The notes under the pieces were generated by a model. It worked only from the letters and a program-made list of their open reading frames with translations. It made no database searches and was not told the DNA's origin. Positions 11,555-22,692 of a stretch of 64,000 nucleotides of DNA are shown here, piece after piece. Position 1 is the first letter of the stretch, and each line of letters begins with the position of its first letter. Made by a program: the position numbers and the translations under genes. Source of the stretch: Cervus elaphus (lineage: Eukaryota; Chordata; Mammalia; Artiodactyla; Cervidae); the NCBI RefSeq assembly GCF_910594005.1, contig NC_057848.1, positions 132,256,155-132,320,154 of the forward strand, in the 5' to 3' direction.

Positions 11555-11683
11555 TTTTTCAGTTTATTATAATGTGTGGATTTTATTTGTTTTTTTTTTA
11601 TTATTTTTTTCCATTTATTTTTATTAGTTGGAGGCTAATTACTTTACAATATTGTAGTGGTTTTTGCCATACATTGACATGTA
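11555..11683 (-). mobile_element. Bovine L1 3' end, about 85 bp, with two A-tracts and target duplication
   Basis: The minus strand reads CATGTCAATGTATGGCAAAA to CCTCCAACTAATAAAAATAA, matching the L1 3' end at 31705-31770. An A-rich run follows, then about 30 bases of non-L1 sequence, then a second A-run. A 15-bp perfect target duplication, TACCTAAGGACTTTT, flanks the whole at 11540-11554 and 11684-11698. The insert is heavily 5'-truncated. Confidence 0.92.
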
Positions 11684-11710
11684 TACCTAAGGACTTTTAA
11701 TAAGACAACA

Positions 11711-11940
11711 GGGGCTTTCCTAGTGGCTCAATGGTAAAGAATCTGCCTGCCAATGCAGAAGATTTGGGCTCAATCCCTGGGTCAGGAAGATCCCCTGGAG
11801 AAGGAAATGGCAACCCACTCCAGTATTCTTGCAGGAAAATCCCATGGACAGAGGAAACTGGCAGGCTATAGCACATGGGGCTGCAAAAGAGTCTGACAGG
11901 ACTTAGCAACTAAACGATAGCAACAGCAACAATAAAAAAC
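11711..11940 (+). mobile_element. Bov-tA SINE
   Basis: GGGGCTTTCCTAGTGGCTCA head, GAAGATCCCCTGGAGAAGG, a body with a small deletion after TATTCTTGC, and an AGCAACAGCAACAATAAAA tail. Confidence 0.95.
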
Positions 11941-12522
11941 AGCGAGTGGGCAAAAATAACAACTGTATAAAACATTCTATTTTAAAAGTAACTCAGTTTT
12001 ATATATGTTGAAATATTAGTGAAATATAGCAACTACATCTTTAAAAATTATATCTTAATCATTTTATATATATGTATATATATATTCTTCAATGGACTGA
12101 TGGAATTTCAGCATTTTAAATCTCATTAATAGATATTTATTCCAGGTTATAGATTATTTATACATATTTAAAGTAAACACTCAGATGTTAACGATATATC
12201 TGAAAGAATGACATCCCTTTTTAATACCACGGATGTTATTCAAGGATGCCAGAAATAATGTTGATGTGGGTGTTTGGCTAATCAGCTTTTCAAAGGTTTA
12301 GATACAAAAGGAATATTACTTTTTGGATCAAAGCCAAGGATAAAGCTAACTTTCAAGTGTCCCCAGTACTCTGCCCCTGCTCCAAGCTTTTAGTAAATAT
12401 TTTTGAAAGGACTTTTGAAACTCACCTTTGCTGAGAAAGCCACCAAGGCATTTGCCAGAGCTGAAGCACTTCTAGTATACAGTCATGGTGCAGGCATGCT
12501 AGGCTTTGTCTCCCTTTGTTGC
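11941..12522. other. Unassigned AT-rich sequence
   Basis: Contains a short TATA-type tract (12063-12086). No family or gene was recognised. Confidence 0.45.
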
Positions 12523-12692
12523 TATTTAAAAAAAAATTAATTTGGTCTTGCATGCAGAATCTTCAGTCTCCATTGTATCATGTGGGATCTTTAGTTGCAG
12601 CATGTGAAATCTAGTTCCCTGACCAGGGATCGAACCTCGGCCCCTGCATTGGGAGCACAGAATCCCAGTCACTGGACCACCAGAAAAGTCCC
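12523..12692 (-). mobile_element. CHR-type SINE
   Basis: A-rich/T-rich tail, CTAGTTCCCTGACCAGGG, ATCGAACCTCGGCCCC and GGACCACCAGAAAAGTCCC mark the complement of a CHR element. Confidence 0.88.
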
Positions 12693-14925
12693 TCACTTTG
12701 TTGTTCTTACCTCTACCTTGGCTCACCTTCCCCAGTAGGAAAATGCACATTTCCCAATGGCTTTTATTTGCTCTCAATTTTCCGTGGGATTATCACCCAC
12801 TCATTTTTTTTTAATGGAGCCAAAAAGTTAGGAAAAAAGGATAGAAACAAGGAAGGCATTAGATAAATTTGGCAACTGCCCTAGGTCACATTTGGGAAGA
12901 ATAGGTAGCTTGAGGTGCAAATAGAAGACACTGAAACACTGGCTGCTATGCATGTCAAATAGCTCTCCAAAGTATCTTGAGGCCAGAAAAGAAAACAAAG
13001 GAGAAAATCATGATAAAAGAGCTATACAATTTTTATAATATCTGTGAAGGCAGAGACCATGTTTTCTGCGTCTCTGTCATGATTTAGTGCTGACACTTAG
13101 TATGTAAATAATTACATGCACAATTAAACTAGACTCCAGTAGCCCAGTTCCTCAGGTCTAGCCAAAGAAATAGCTTAAAGAAAACCCTTGGAAAAGAAAT
13201 TCTCATGTTTTTCTTGTTTTCTCTCTTCCATATCCCCTTTCTGTGATGTTTTGATGGCTTATCATGAATTCTTTCAACAAATATTAAGTGTCTTCTTCTT
13301 CTTTTTTTGTAGGTTTGTATTGTGTTTCTCATTCAGTGACTGTATGGCACTTGCCATAAAATATGAACAAGATAAATCTGGTCCCCGACCCAAGGTCTAG
13401 CTACAGTTCATGTTGTGGCCAACTTAAATTTGCTGATTGGTTTAGCTGGAATGGCCTCTGCAGTGTGTTGAAGATAAACCCAGTCTTCTGATGTATTTTC
13501 TGAGAAATGGTATTGCTCACGTGCTTGCCAATCTTCTTACGCTCTTTCAAAGAATTGGATTTCCTTGAGCTATAGAGCCCCAAATTAAGGTCCTATTCAT
13601 TTAAAATGCACCTCAGTAAGATGGTCAAACAATCAGACTAATTTCAGTATATACAGAGCTGAGCAATTCTCAGGGAATTATTTCTTAGTTCCCCCCACCC
13701 TCCTCTCTAATACATATACTCATTACAAACCCAGGAAGAAAGAAATGTTACAAATGGCTTTATGTAAGGAACAGACTGATAGATTTTTTTTAATGTATTC
13801 CTCAAGCCTGTAAGTCTGTGATCTTTTTCAGAATAGCATGTTATGGACAGATTGATCATGCCTGCAAATGGAAAGGTTTGCAAAAATATAGGTCACTGAT
13901 TTGTCTTTGCTGTAGCCATCAGATATATCTGCAGAAGAATCTCTTAGCTAAAATGTCATCCTCCTTCTCATGAATATTTGCCTCCTTCACTCCTTAGATG
14001 ATGTCAAATGAAAACCCACTTTCAATGCACTGTCATTTTTAGAGGCCAAGATACACATTAGAGAGATTATATTGGAAAAGAGCTAATTTGAACTCTTCCT
14101 TTATTAGCCAGGACCCCAACAGGAAACAGGGGGTGCTCTTGAATTAGGATAATCTCAGGAGTTATTAATAAAGGCACTATTTATGAAGATGTGGGCAGGA
14201 TATAGAGAAACCATAAAAGATATTGCAAGAACCACAGACTTTAGTGCTGGTAACTGCAAAGATGTTAGTACTGGTCAGCCTGAAGGGAGATAAGAAAGCA
14301 TTTACTGGGACCTGGAAGGCCAGAGTCTTGTAGAGAAGGTTGCTTTGGTTGAGGAACCCATCGAGCTCAAGGCAAACTGGTAGGGAGGGAAATATGGAAA
14401 TAAATACCTGGACGTCATTGAATTTTCTCCCTGATCTTCTGCAGAAAGTCTTCATAAGCCAAGCCCACCTGGAAAGTAAAGGATAAGGAAGACATTGATA
14501 TGGTTTGCACAGACCAGGCTCTGAAGGCAGAGAGCAGGATGGAGAACAATGGATAACAGATCTGAAAGAGCAAATGGAAGATTCCCTGGTTCACGTTCCC
14601 TGTTACTAATAAACCCCTTCGATTTAGACTGTAGTGCAAGGAGATTACAAAATAATCATTTAGCTTGAATCATATCTTCAACTTTGTAGATTCATGTATG
14701 TCTCTTTTGAGCCCCTGTTTTGCACCAAACTCTATTTTTTGTGAATAAAACAGACAAAAATTCCGACCCTCAATTGAGTCTATATTCTATTGGAGCCAGG
14801 TCTATTAGGAGTCAGTTAGCTGCCAGAGAAAAGTCACTCAAGTTAGAAATTTAAAAACAATCACTTGGAAGAAATTCTTCTTAATTGCTGTATATCTGTC
14901 CAACAACTACTCTCTGGGCTTTCTA
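12693..14925. other. Long mostly unique stretch, with an L2-like trace
   Basis: About 2.2 kb with few repeats. An L2-like 3' string (GGCAGAGACCATGTTTTCTG ... TTAGTATGTAAATAA) lies at about 13045-13110 (weak). No coding frame with protein-like composition and no defensible splice pair. Confidence 0.45.
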
Positions 14926-15005
14926 ATGGGTTGACTAAAAAGTTCATTTGGGTTTTTCCGTAACTGTCTATGGAAAAACCAGAACGAACTTTTTGGCCAA
15001 ACCAA
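14926..15005. mobile_element. Mariner-derived MITE
   Basis: Near-palindromic element: GGGTTTTTCCGTAACTGTCT meets GGAAAAACCAGAACGAAC in the middle. The ends are AGTTCATTTGGG and CGAACTTTTTGGCCAA, with flanking TA (14924-14925, 15006-15007). Confidence 0.93.
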
Positions 15006-15256
15006 TATTACACCTTTTTGCTTTCCTTCCCCTTTCTTTCTCTACATACCTCCTGTCCAAAAGAAAAAAATGGTTTACTTCACTACATATCCCTCTGAAT
15101 CTGTTCTCTCCTCTGTATTAGGCAGGCTTCAGTTTAAGGCTCTTATTTTTCACTTCCCCATATTTTCAATTTGCATGTCCCTTGATTATCTACTGTTTCA
15201 AAAAATTTTATATGAAAGTTCTCACTCAAATGGTGGTCATCCTCTTCCAGCCTACA

Positions 15257-15475
15257 TTAAAGCAAAAAAAAACAAAGTCGCTCAGTCGTGTCCGACTCTA
15301 TGCGACCCCATGGGCTATGGCCTACCAGGCTCCTCCGTCCATGGGATTTTCCAGGCAAGAATATTGGAGTGGGTTGCCATTTCCTTCTCCAGGGGATCTT
15401 CCCGACCCAGGGATCAAACCCAGGTCTCCTGCATTGCAGGCAGATGCTTTACCCTCTGAGCCACCAGGGAAGCCC
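15257..15475 (-). mobile_element. Bov-tA SINE with target duplication
   Basis: Full-length complement: GTCGCTCAGTCGTGTCCGAC ... GAGCCACCAGGGAAGCCC. An 11-bp target duplication, TCCAGCCTACA, flanks it at 15246-15256 and 15476-15486. Little diverged, so probably young. Confidence 0.97.
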
Positions 15476-15684
15476 TCCAGCCTACAATACCCTTACTCTT
15501 AAAAGGATTGTTCATGTGACAAGTGCTCTCCTGTGTCATATCTATTCAACCATTTATTCATCCCCTAAAACTTCATTGGAATATTTATTGAGTACTTCAG
15601 CACACTGGTGGTCAAGAGAAAATTCCCATAGAATGGTGGACACTTCATTCACTCAAGTTGGCACTGGGACTGGGGTAAAGAGAA

Positions 15685-15887
15685 AGAAAGTGAAGTTGCT
15701 CAGTCGTGTCCAACTCTTTGCGACCCCATGGACTGTAGCCTACCAGGCTCCTCCATCCATGGAATTTTCCAGGCAAGAGTACTGGAGTGGGTTGCCATTT
15801 CCTTCTCAAGGGGATCTTCCCGATTCAGCGATGGGACCCGAGTCTCCCTCATTGCAGGCAGACGCTTTACCATCTGAGCCACCAGGG
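15685..15887 (-). mobile_element. Bov-tA SINE
   Basis: AAGTTGCTCAGTCGTGTCC ... CCATCTGAGCCACCAGGGA. The flanks GACTGGGGTA and AACTGGGGGTA are an imperfect target duplication. Confidence 0.96.
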
Positions 15888-16991
15888 AACTGGGGGTAGG
15901 GTGGGCATATAATGAATCCAGGCTTTTGGAAGAAGTTACTAGCAGATGGAACAAACCAAAGCCAGAGTTCAAAGTCATTTCTTATCTGAGCTTGAAGCAC
16001 AGTGCCCAAGAGATAAGACCAGAGACCAGCCAATCTGCAGAGTGGTTGAGAAATAGGTAGACAGAACATGAAGGTGGAACAAGGATCCAAGTCTTTTAAG
16101 AGCAAGAACTGTATGTCTCAGAGACTGTTCAAAGGTTCTGCACTCAGCAAACACTGGCTGTCTCCTCCTACGAGCGGGAGGGGGGGGGTGGGGGGGGGGG
16201 GGGGGTGGGGGGGTAGACTTGGTTCCTGCCCTCAGGTGGTTTTATTCACTTACAAATGTAGAATAAGCATTTGTTGATGGTTCCAATGGTTCTCTTTTTA
16301 GTGTTCCCCACTCCATTACTTCCATTTGCTCTGTGTTTTCTTCAGCATTTACATTTACTAAAAACTTCCATTGTATTTTGAAATAGCAGGCTATCTTTTG
16401 AAATGTGCTATCTTTTCCAAACATTGTTTTCATCTAGTTCCTATTTATTTCACGGTAAGTTATATCTGATCATACATATACATATACATATACAAATATT
16501 TATGTAGGTATGGACACACACACATCCATGTTTTGACAGAGATTGAGAAAGGACAGTGGCATGGTGGGCCTTAATTGATCTACTCTGCCCTTTGCAAAGG
16601 TTTTGAGTCTGAGTGTGACATTGTAGCCTGTTCCTTCATTATTTTTCCAATCTCTGTTTTTGAGGAAAAACAACCATAGCCTAAACTGTGCTATGTGAAT
16701 TGACATTTGAAAAGAGAAATCTTTACATCTGATTTTGTTCTGCATTCAATGTGTTGTTTTAGATTTTCAGAATAGTGTTTGCGTAAAAACACACCATTTT
16801 GGATTTACTATCCCTGGGGTGCAGGTAATACATTATTTATTTCACTCTCTACTAGGTTTCTTAAACTGACATGCACATAGAGCTGCCTGCAGACCTTGTT
16901 AGAAAGGCAGAAGTGCAGATGATACCGCCATGGACAGTGATCTGATAGATCATAAGTGTGTTGTTTTTTAGGACTACTATAACAAAGCATT
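15888..16991. other. Unassigned sequence around a G-tract
   Basis: Nothing recognised apart from the G-run below and short TATACA/CACA tracts near 16470-16525. Confidence 0.45.
16176..16213 (+). repeat. G-rich tract, G9-T-G16-T-G7
   Basis: After CGGGA comes a 34-base run interrupted by only two T. It fits a G-quadruplex-forming motif on the plus strand. No promoter features surround it. Confidence 0.95.
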
Positions 16992-17204
16992 GGGGCTTCC
17001 CAGGTGGCTCAATGGTAAAGAATCCACCTGCCAATGCAAGAGATATAGGATTGATCCCTGGGTCAGGAAGAGTCCTTGGAGAAGGAAATAGCAACCCACT
17101 CCAGGATTCTTGCCTGGAGAATCCCAGGGACAGAGGAGCCAGGTAGGCTATAGTTCATGGAGTCTCAAAGAGTCGGATACAACTGAAGCGACTTAGCATG
17201 CACC
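16992..17204 (+). mobile_element. Bov-tA SINE
   Basis: GGGGCTTCCCAGGTGGCTCA head, GATTGATCCCTGGGTCAGG and the tail ACTGAAGCGACTTAGCATG. Confidence 0.95.
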
Positions 17205-17429
17205 TTTGGGGAAAAGGGTTAGAAAAATAAAAGTAAATGCCTTTCTGCTGTATGTTAGCTCCTCGCTTATTTTACAAAGAACAAGGATTAATTACACAAT
17301 AAAAATGATAGAAAACATTCTTTCAGAAAAATGTTCTTATTTGAATTACTGGCCAAAGACCCTCTAGGAATACTTTGCCATAAAAATTCCTCCTGCTTCC
17401 CTTATCAGATCCTAGATCCAGAGCACACT

Positions 17430-17604
17430 CTCTTTTTTTTTTTTTTTTTTTTGCTGCGCTGGGTCTTTTTCATTGTGGTGTGCAGGCTTCTCTTGTTGCA
17501 GAGCATGGGCTTGGTTGTCCCATGGCATGTGGAATCTTAGTTGAACCAGTGTCCCCTGCATTGAAAGGAGGATTCTCAATCACTGGACCACCAGTGAAGT
17601 CCCC
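17430..17604 (-). mobile_element. CHR-type SINE
   Basis: Long T-run, GCTGCGCTGGGTCTTTTTC, GTTGTCCCATGGCATGTGG and CACTGGACCACCAGTGAAGT. An internal deletion shortens it. Confidence 0.88.
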
Positions 17605-17937
17605 AGAGTATTCAATGCTATTGCACTTACTCTAGGACTCATGCATTCTAAGGCTGTGCTGAACACAACAGTGGTGCTGACCACCACTGCAGACAGTGGA
17701 TATTGGGGGCCCAGTTATAGGACTCTCAAAACATTAATTTCAAGAGATACCACTACACACCTATTAATAGCTCTGTATTACTTCTTCTTAATTTAGTGCA
17801 ATGTTTTAGTTTTGTTACAGTTTGGCCTAGAGGTGAATTCATGAAATATAGCTCTCAGCAATACTTAAGTGCTCCTTTTCAAATTCTCCATTTGTGGTGA
17901 TGACACCAGCATTTTACTGACTTTATATATTCAAAAA

Positions 17938-19200
17938 ATCTTTTTTGAGATGTGATTTGAACATATTTACAGTTCACAAATTGATAAATTTTGATGTATG
18001 TATACACTCATATATTATTACCACAATGAAGATAAACAACATACCCATCACCCCCAAAAGTTCCCTCATGCCATTTTGTTCCCTCATGCCAACCTTTCAC
18101 TCCTGCTCTTTCCCCATCCACCAGCAATTTATTTCTGTCAGTATAGATTAGTTAAAACTTTTTAGAAATTTAAATAAATGGAATTATACAGTATGTACTC
18201 TCTTTTGTGTGGCTTCTCTCATTCAACATAATGCTTTTGAGATTTCAATCATTTTGTGTGCTTCAAAAGTTGGTTCCTTTCTATTACTAGATAGTATTCC
18301 ACTGTATGCATATATCATAATTTGTTAATCCTTCATCTTTTGACAGGCATTTTGGTTTTTTCATTTTTGTTTATTACAAAAACAGTTGCTATGAATCTAT
18401 TGGATTGGCCAAAAAGGTAATTCAGGATTTTCTGGGCAGAAAAACCTGAATGAGCTTTTTGGACAACCCAATAGTATATGTACAAGTTTTTGGGAGTTCA
18501 TGTTTCATTTATGTTGGGTAAATACCTAGGAGTGGGAAATTTGGGTTGTACTTCAGGTATATGTTTACTTTTTTTAAAGAAACTGTCAAATGTTTTCCAA
18601 AGCAGATGTATCATTTTTACATTCCCATTAAGAGTTTGAGAGTTTCACTTGCTCAAAACCTTTTTGATATCAGTAGTATTATCAATATTTCCAATTTTAG
18701 CCATTCTAATTGGTACATAATGTATCTGATTGTGGCTTTAATTTGAATTTCTCTAATGATCAATAACAGTGAACATCTTTTTTGTGCGCTTATTTGCTAT
18801 ACAAATTTGTTCTTTGGTGAAGTGTCTGTTCACATTTTCTCCCATTTTTTAATTGGCTTATTTTCTTATTCTTGTGGCTTGAGAGCTCTTTATATATTCT
18901 GAGCACAAGTCTTTTATCCAATATGTAACTGGTGAATATTTACTGTGACTTGCCTTTTCACTCTTTGAATTGTGCCTTTTGAGGACAAGTTCTCAAAAGG
19001 ATTCTCAAAAGGATTTGTGAACCCTTGTTTATCGAGTTTTTCTTTTATAAACTGTGCTTTGGTGTCATACTTAAGAAATATTTGCCTAACCCAACTCACA
19101 AAGTTTTTCTCTGATATTTTCTTCTAGAAGTTTTATAGTTTTAGTTTTTGTACATTTAGGCTATGTCACATTACAATTCAATTATTATAATGATACAAAT
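17938..19200 (-). mobile_element. Ancient L1M, 3' portion (first of five split pieces)
   Basis: Antisense L1M 3' UTR and ORF2 end, recognised by order of landmarks: the GGTAAATACCTAGGAGTGGG block, CAAATGTTTTCCAAAGCAGA, TTTTAGCCATTCTAATTGG, GAGAGCTCTTTATATATTCT, then TCTAGAAGTTTTATAGTTTT. Its continuation is at 21565-22230, 22600-22692 and 23246-23583. It hosts the mariner MITE at 18400. Confidence 0.85.
18400..18471. mobile_element. Mariner-derived MITE inside the L1M
   Basis: Ends TTGGATTGGCCAAAAAGG and GCTTTTTGGACAACCCAA, TA duplications at 18398-18399 and 18472-18473, and a palindrome-like centre. Confidence 0.93.
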
Positions 19201-19664
19201 TGTGAATAGTGGGCAGAATTCTAAGTTGACTCCCAAAAGCTCTGGTGTACACATCTTTTCATAGTTATTCAAACATTAATCTAACTGCTACTGTGATGAG
19301 ATTTTGAAGATGCAATTAACATCACAAATAATTTGAATTTAAAATAGGGAGATCATCCTGGGTGAGCCTGACTTAATCAAGTGAGACCTTAAAAAGGCTT
19401 GGGCTTTACCTGAAGTAACAGATTGAAAGAGTAAGAGAAGTTGAATGTAAGAGAGATTATCCATAGCTAGCTTTGAAGATGGAAGAGGCCATGTGCTAAA
19501 GAAAGCTGACACCTAGTTGCTGAAAGTGCTTCCTGGTAAGGAAACAGGGATCTTAGTTCTACAACTTCATGAAATTGAATTCTACCACAACCACATGAGC
19601 TTAGAGGAGAACTCTGGGCTTCAGATGATGACACATCTTGGCTAACACATTGATATTAGCCTTC

Positions 19665-20016
19665 CTTTCCTTTTTTTTTTTAAATTGAAGTATAGTTGAT
19701 TTACAGCATTGTATTAATTTCTGCTGTATAGCAAAGTGATTAAGTTACATGCACACATACATATATTTTAAAAGCTTTAAAAAAAAAAACTATTCTTTTC
19801 CATTATGGTTTATCGTATGATATAGAATATGGTTCTCTATGCTATACAGTAGGACTTTGTTGTTTATTACTTCCATATAGAATAGCTTACATATCCTAAC
19901 TCCAACCTCCCACTGCATTCCTGCCCCCCCGCAACTGCCCCCCCAACAACCACCAGTCTGCTGTCTATGTCCATGTGTCTATTTCTGTTTTGTATTTTAG
20001 ATTCCACATATAAGTG
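19665..20016 (-). mobile_element. Artiodactyl L1 3' fragment with target duplication
   Basis: Antisense L1 (AGTATAGTTGATTTACAGC, TGCTATACAGTAGGACTTTG, GATTCCACATATAAGTG). The 13-bp duplication GATATTAGCCTTC at 19652-19664 and 20017-20029 proves insertion into the LTR-like host. Confidence 0.92.
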
Positions 20017-20125
20017 GATATTAGCCTTCTGAGACATAGGGCAGAGAATCCAGAAGTAGGTAAGAACCTAAAAAACTGTGAGTTAATAAATGGTTGTTAT
20101 TTTAAGCCACAAAGTTTGAGGTAGG

Positions 20126-20543
20126 TAGTCATGTATGGATGTGAGTTGGACTATAAAGAAGGCTGAGCACTGAAGAATTGATGCTTTTGAACTGTGGTGT
20201 TGGAGAAGACTTTTGAGAGTCTCTTGGACTACAAGGAGATCAAACCAGTCAATCCTAAAGGAAATCAACCCTGAATATTCATTGAAAGGACTGATGTTGA
20301 AGCTAAAGCTCCAAAACTTTGGCCACCTGATGTGAAGAGCCAACTCACTGGAAAAGACCCTGATGCTGGGAAAGGTTGAAGGCAGGAGGAGAAGGGACCA
20401 ACAGAGGATGAGATGGTTGAATGGCATCACTGACTCAATGGACATGAGTTTGAGCAAGCTCTGAGAGATAGTGAAGGACAGGGAAGCCTAGAGTGCTGCA
20501 GTCCATGGGGTTGCAGACATGACTGAGTGACTGAACAACAACA
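20126..20543 (+). mobile_element. BovB 3' end with target duplication
   Basis: Begins TAGTCATGTATGGATGTGAG, contains GGACATGAGTTTGAGCAAGC and ends TGACTGAACAACAAC. The 15-bp duplication AAAGTTTGAGGTAGG lies at 20111-20125 and 20544-20558. The last two bases of this duplication appear to belong to the NDUFAF4 retrocopy, so BovB came later. Confidence 0.95.
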
Positions 20544-20556
20544 AAAGTTTGAGGTA

Positions 20557-21517
20557 GGGGTTGCCCCAAGATGTGCGCTTGCACTGGTGTGTCCTGGAGG
20601 TCACCCCCACCAGTGTTTGAGCACGTGTGGTGTAACTTAGGGCACCATGTTGTGAAGAAATGGGGGCTGTGGTGGCTTGTGCAGTCAGGAATTTCAACCT
20701 AGACAGCCTAGGCAGAACGGGAAATCAGCAGAATGAAGCCCTCCCCCACTCCCAGGCACCCCTCCACCAAGAACCTCCTGCGAGAGCAGGAGCCATCCAG
20801 AAATTAAAGGAGAAATTGATAGAAAAGATGACAAACTGCTGTCATTACTAAAAGATGTGTATGTTGATTCCCAAGATCCCATGTCTTCTTTGCAGGTAAA
20901 GGATGCCGGAACACGTCAGAAGCCTAAGGAGTTCAGGTTGCCGAAAGACCATGACGAATGTTTGACATGATGAATGTTAAGAACATTCCCAAAGGCAAAA
21001 TTTCCCAAAATTTCCATTGTAGTGGCGTTGACACTTCTCAATAATCATAAACTTTATCCAGACACATGGACTTCTAAGAAAATAGCTGAAGAATACCATC
21101 TAGAACAGCAATATGTAAATTCCCTTCTCAAATATTTTGTTACTTTTGAAGTCAAAATCTCCCCCCTCTGAAGCCAAGAAAGCAATACAATAAAAAATGA
21201 AGAGAATCTTGACAGGACTTTCCCTGTCCTCATCCCCTGCCTCGTTTATTTTCCTCATTTGTAGCATGTTAAATTATATAAATTACCAATTGTGTTGACC
21301 TCCCTCCTTGTGAGAGCTTGCTATTTATGAACTCTTCTGAATTTTCAGGATGGCTGATAGGATTGATTTTTCTCTCTTTTAAACTTTAGTATGGTTTAGT
21401 TTGGTTTAGTATGGTTTAGTTTGTGTTCTTTTGTAATATCAGCATGACTAATCAGCACATGTATACATTTACTGTAAATAAAAGTTACTGTATTTTAAGC
21501 AAAAAAAAAAAAAAAAA
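20557..21517 (+). pseudogene. NDUFAF4: Processed pseudogene of NDUFAF4
   Basis: NDUFAF4 is a small mitochondrial assembly factor for respiratory complex I (about 175 residues in human). Here an ATG at 20660 gives an N-terminus with RNFNL. The body is then found in shifting frames: RHPST and LLREQ about 20750-20790, KDVYVDS about 20848, EFRLPKDH about 20930, IPKGKIS about 20985, and VNSLLKYFVTFEV about 21115-21155. At least three frame changes and several stops make it dead. There are no introns; AATAAA lies at 21477, an A17 tail at 21501-21517, and a short duplication TGAGGTA at 20550-20556 and 21519-21525. It is therefore an L1-mediated retrocopy. The 3' UTR carries two copies of a 20-bp TAGTATGG-type unit (about 21387-21424). 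Identity comes from my memory of the human protein. Confidence 0.9.
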
Positions 21518-21564
21518 CTGAGGTAATTTTTTTTATGCAGCAATAGAAAACAGATACAGGTTAG

Positions 21565-22232
21565 GTCAAGGTAATTTGTTTTCTATATGGATGTTTAATT
21601 ATTTCAGCATCATCTGTTAAAAAGGCCATCCTTTTCCTATTGATTTGACTTTATACCTTTGTCAAAAATCATTGTATCATATTTGTGTGGGCCTATTTTT
21701 GTTCTGTTTCACTTATCTATTTGTCTATATTTATATCAATACCATGCTCTCTTAACTGTAGTTTTAGACTAAATCTTAAAATCAGGTAGAGCATGCTTTC
21801 TCCAATTTGTTTTCATTTTCCAAAGTTGTTATGGCTATTCTGAATCTTTTTTAGTATCAGCTTGTTATTTTTCAAACACACACAAGTGCACTTGCATGCG
21901 TGCACACACACAAACACAAATTAACTGAGTGAATTGAGATTGTGTTAAATGTATAGGTCAGCTTGTGGAGAATTGATATCTTAATAGTATTGATTCTTCC
22001 GATCAATGAATATGATATATCTCTCCATTTACTGAGATCTTTTTCAATTTCCCTCAGCAATATTTTATAGTTTTCAGGTCTTGCACATATTTTTTTTCAA
22101 ATTTACCCCCAAGAATTTCATATAGTGATGCTATTGTAAATAGTTTTATTTCTTTTATTTCATTTCCCAATTGTATATTTGTGTGTATTATACACACATA
22201 TACACATAACTGATTTTTGTATGTTGATATTA
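21565..22232 (-). mobile_element. Ancient L1M, ORF2 part (second piece)
   Basis: Antisense ORF2 landmarks in order: TCATCTGTTAAAAAGGCCAT, CCTTTGTCAAAAATCATTG, GTTATGGCTATTCTGAATC, CAGCAATATTTTATAGTTTT, GATGCTATTGTAAATAG, AACTGATTTTTGTATGTTGA. A CA-rich tract (21878-21920) interrupts it. Confidence 0.85.
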
Positions 22233-22234
22233 TC

Positions 22235-22599
22235 TACCACCTCTCAAGTTCTTATGTTTCACCTATAACCCCCAATTTGATCATATTTGGAGATGGGGCT
22301 TTGGGAAGTGATTTAGGGTTAGATTAGTTAATGAGAGTGGAGCCATCATGGTGGGATTAGTGGCCTTATAAGAAATGGAAGAGAGAGAGATTGCACAGCA
22401 AGAATGCAGCTATCTGCAAGCCAGGAAGAGAACTCTCACTAGAACCCCACCCTGCTGGCACCCTGATCTTGAACATCCAGACTCCAGAACTGGGAGAAAA
22501 TATATTTTTGTTTTTAAGCATCACTTCCTGCTTCCCCATACACACAGCAGTCTATGCATTTTGTTATGACAGCCCAAGTTGACTTATATAAACTTGTAT
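22235..22599 (+). mobile_element. MLT1-type LTR (ERVL-MaLR fossil)
   Basis: Solo LTR-like element: CATATTTGGAGATGGGGC, GGCCTTATAAGAAATGGAAG, CTGCAAGCCAGGAAGAG, ACCCTGATCTTGAACATCCA, CCAGAACTGGGAGAAAATAT. No internal viral sequence is present. It splits the L1M. Confidence 0.8.
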
Positions 22600-22692
22600 C
22601 CTGCCACTTTGGTAATCTCACTTATACTAGTACCTTTTAAAAAAAGATAATATAGGATTTTCTACGCAGACAATTATATCATCTGTTAATAA
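22600..22692 (-). mobile_element. Ancient L1M (third piece)
   Basis: TTGTATCCTGCCACTTTGG and ATAGGATTTTCTACGCAGAC continue the antisense ORF2 order between two inserts. Confidence 0.8.

Larger units (their letters stand above)
19205..21560 (+). repeat. Old LTR-like interspersed repeat, split by three insertions
   Basis: Host pieces are 19205-19664, 20030-20125 and 21518-21560. They read through as one mammalian repeat: GGGCAGAATTCTAAG start, GCTTTGAAGATGGAAGAGGC middle, TTAATAAATGGTTGTTATTT and TTTTAAGCCACAAAGTTTG near the end, then GCAGCAATAGAAAACAGAT. I recognise the end as a common MaLR/ERVL-like type but cannot name the family. It lies inside the L1M. Confidence 0.6.

Noticed and set aside
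15257..15887. tRNA genes in SINE heads
   Set aside because: The heads carry A/B-box-like motifs from their tRNA origin but do not fold into an intact tRNA and lie in SINEs.
20974..21171. Short open frame with good protein match as a small gene
   Set aside because: It is the C-terminal part of the NDUFAF4 processed pseudogene, with a frameshift upstream and an A-tail downstream.
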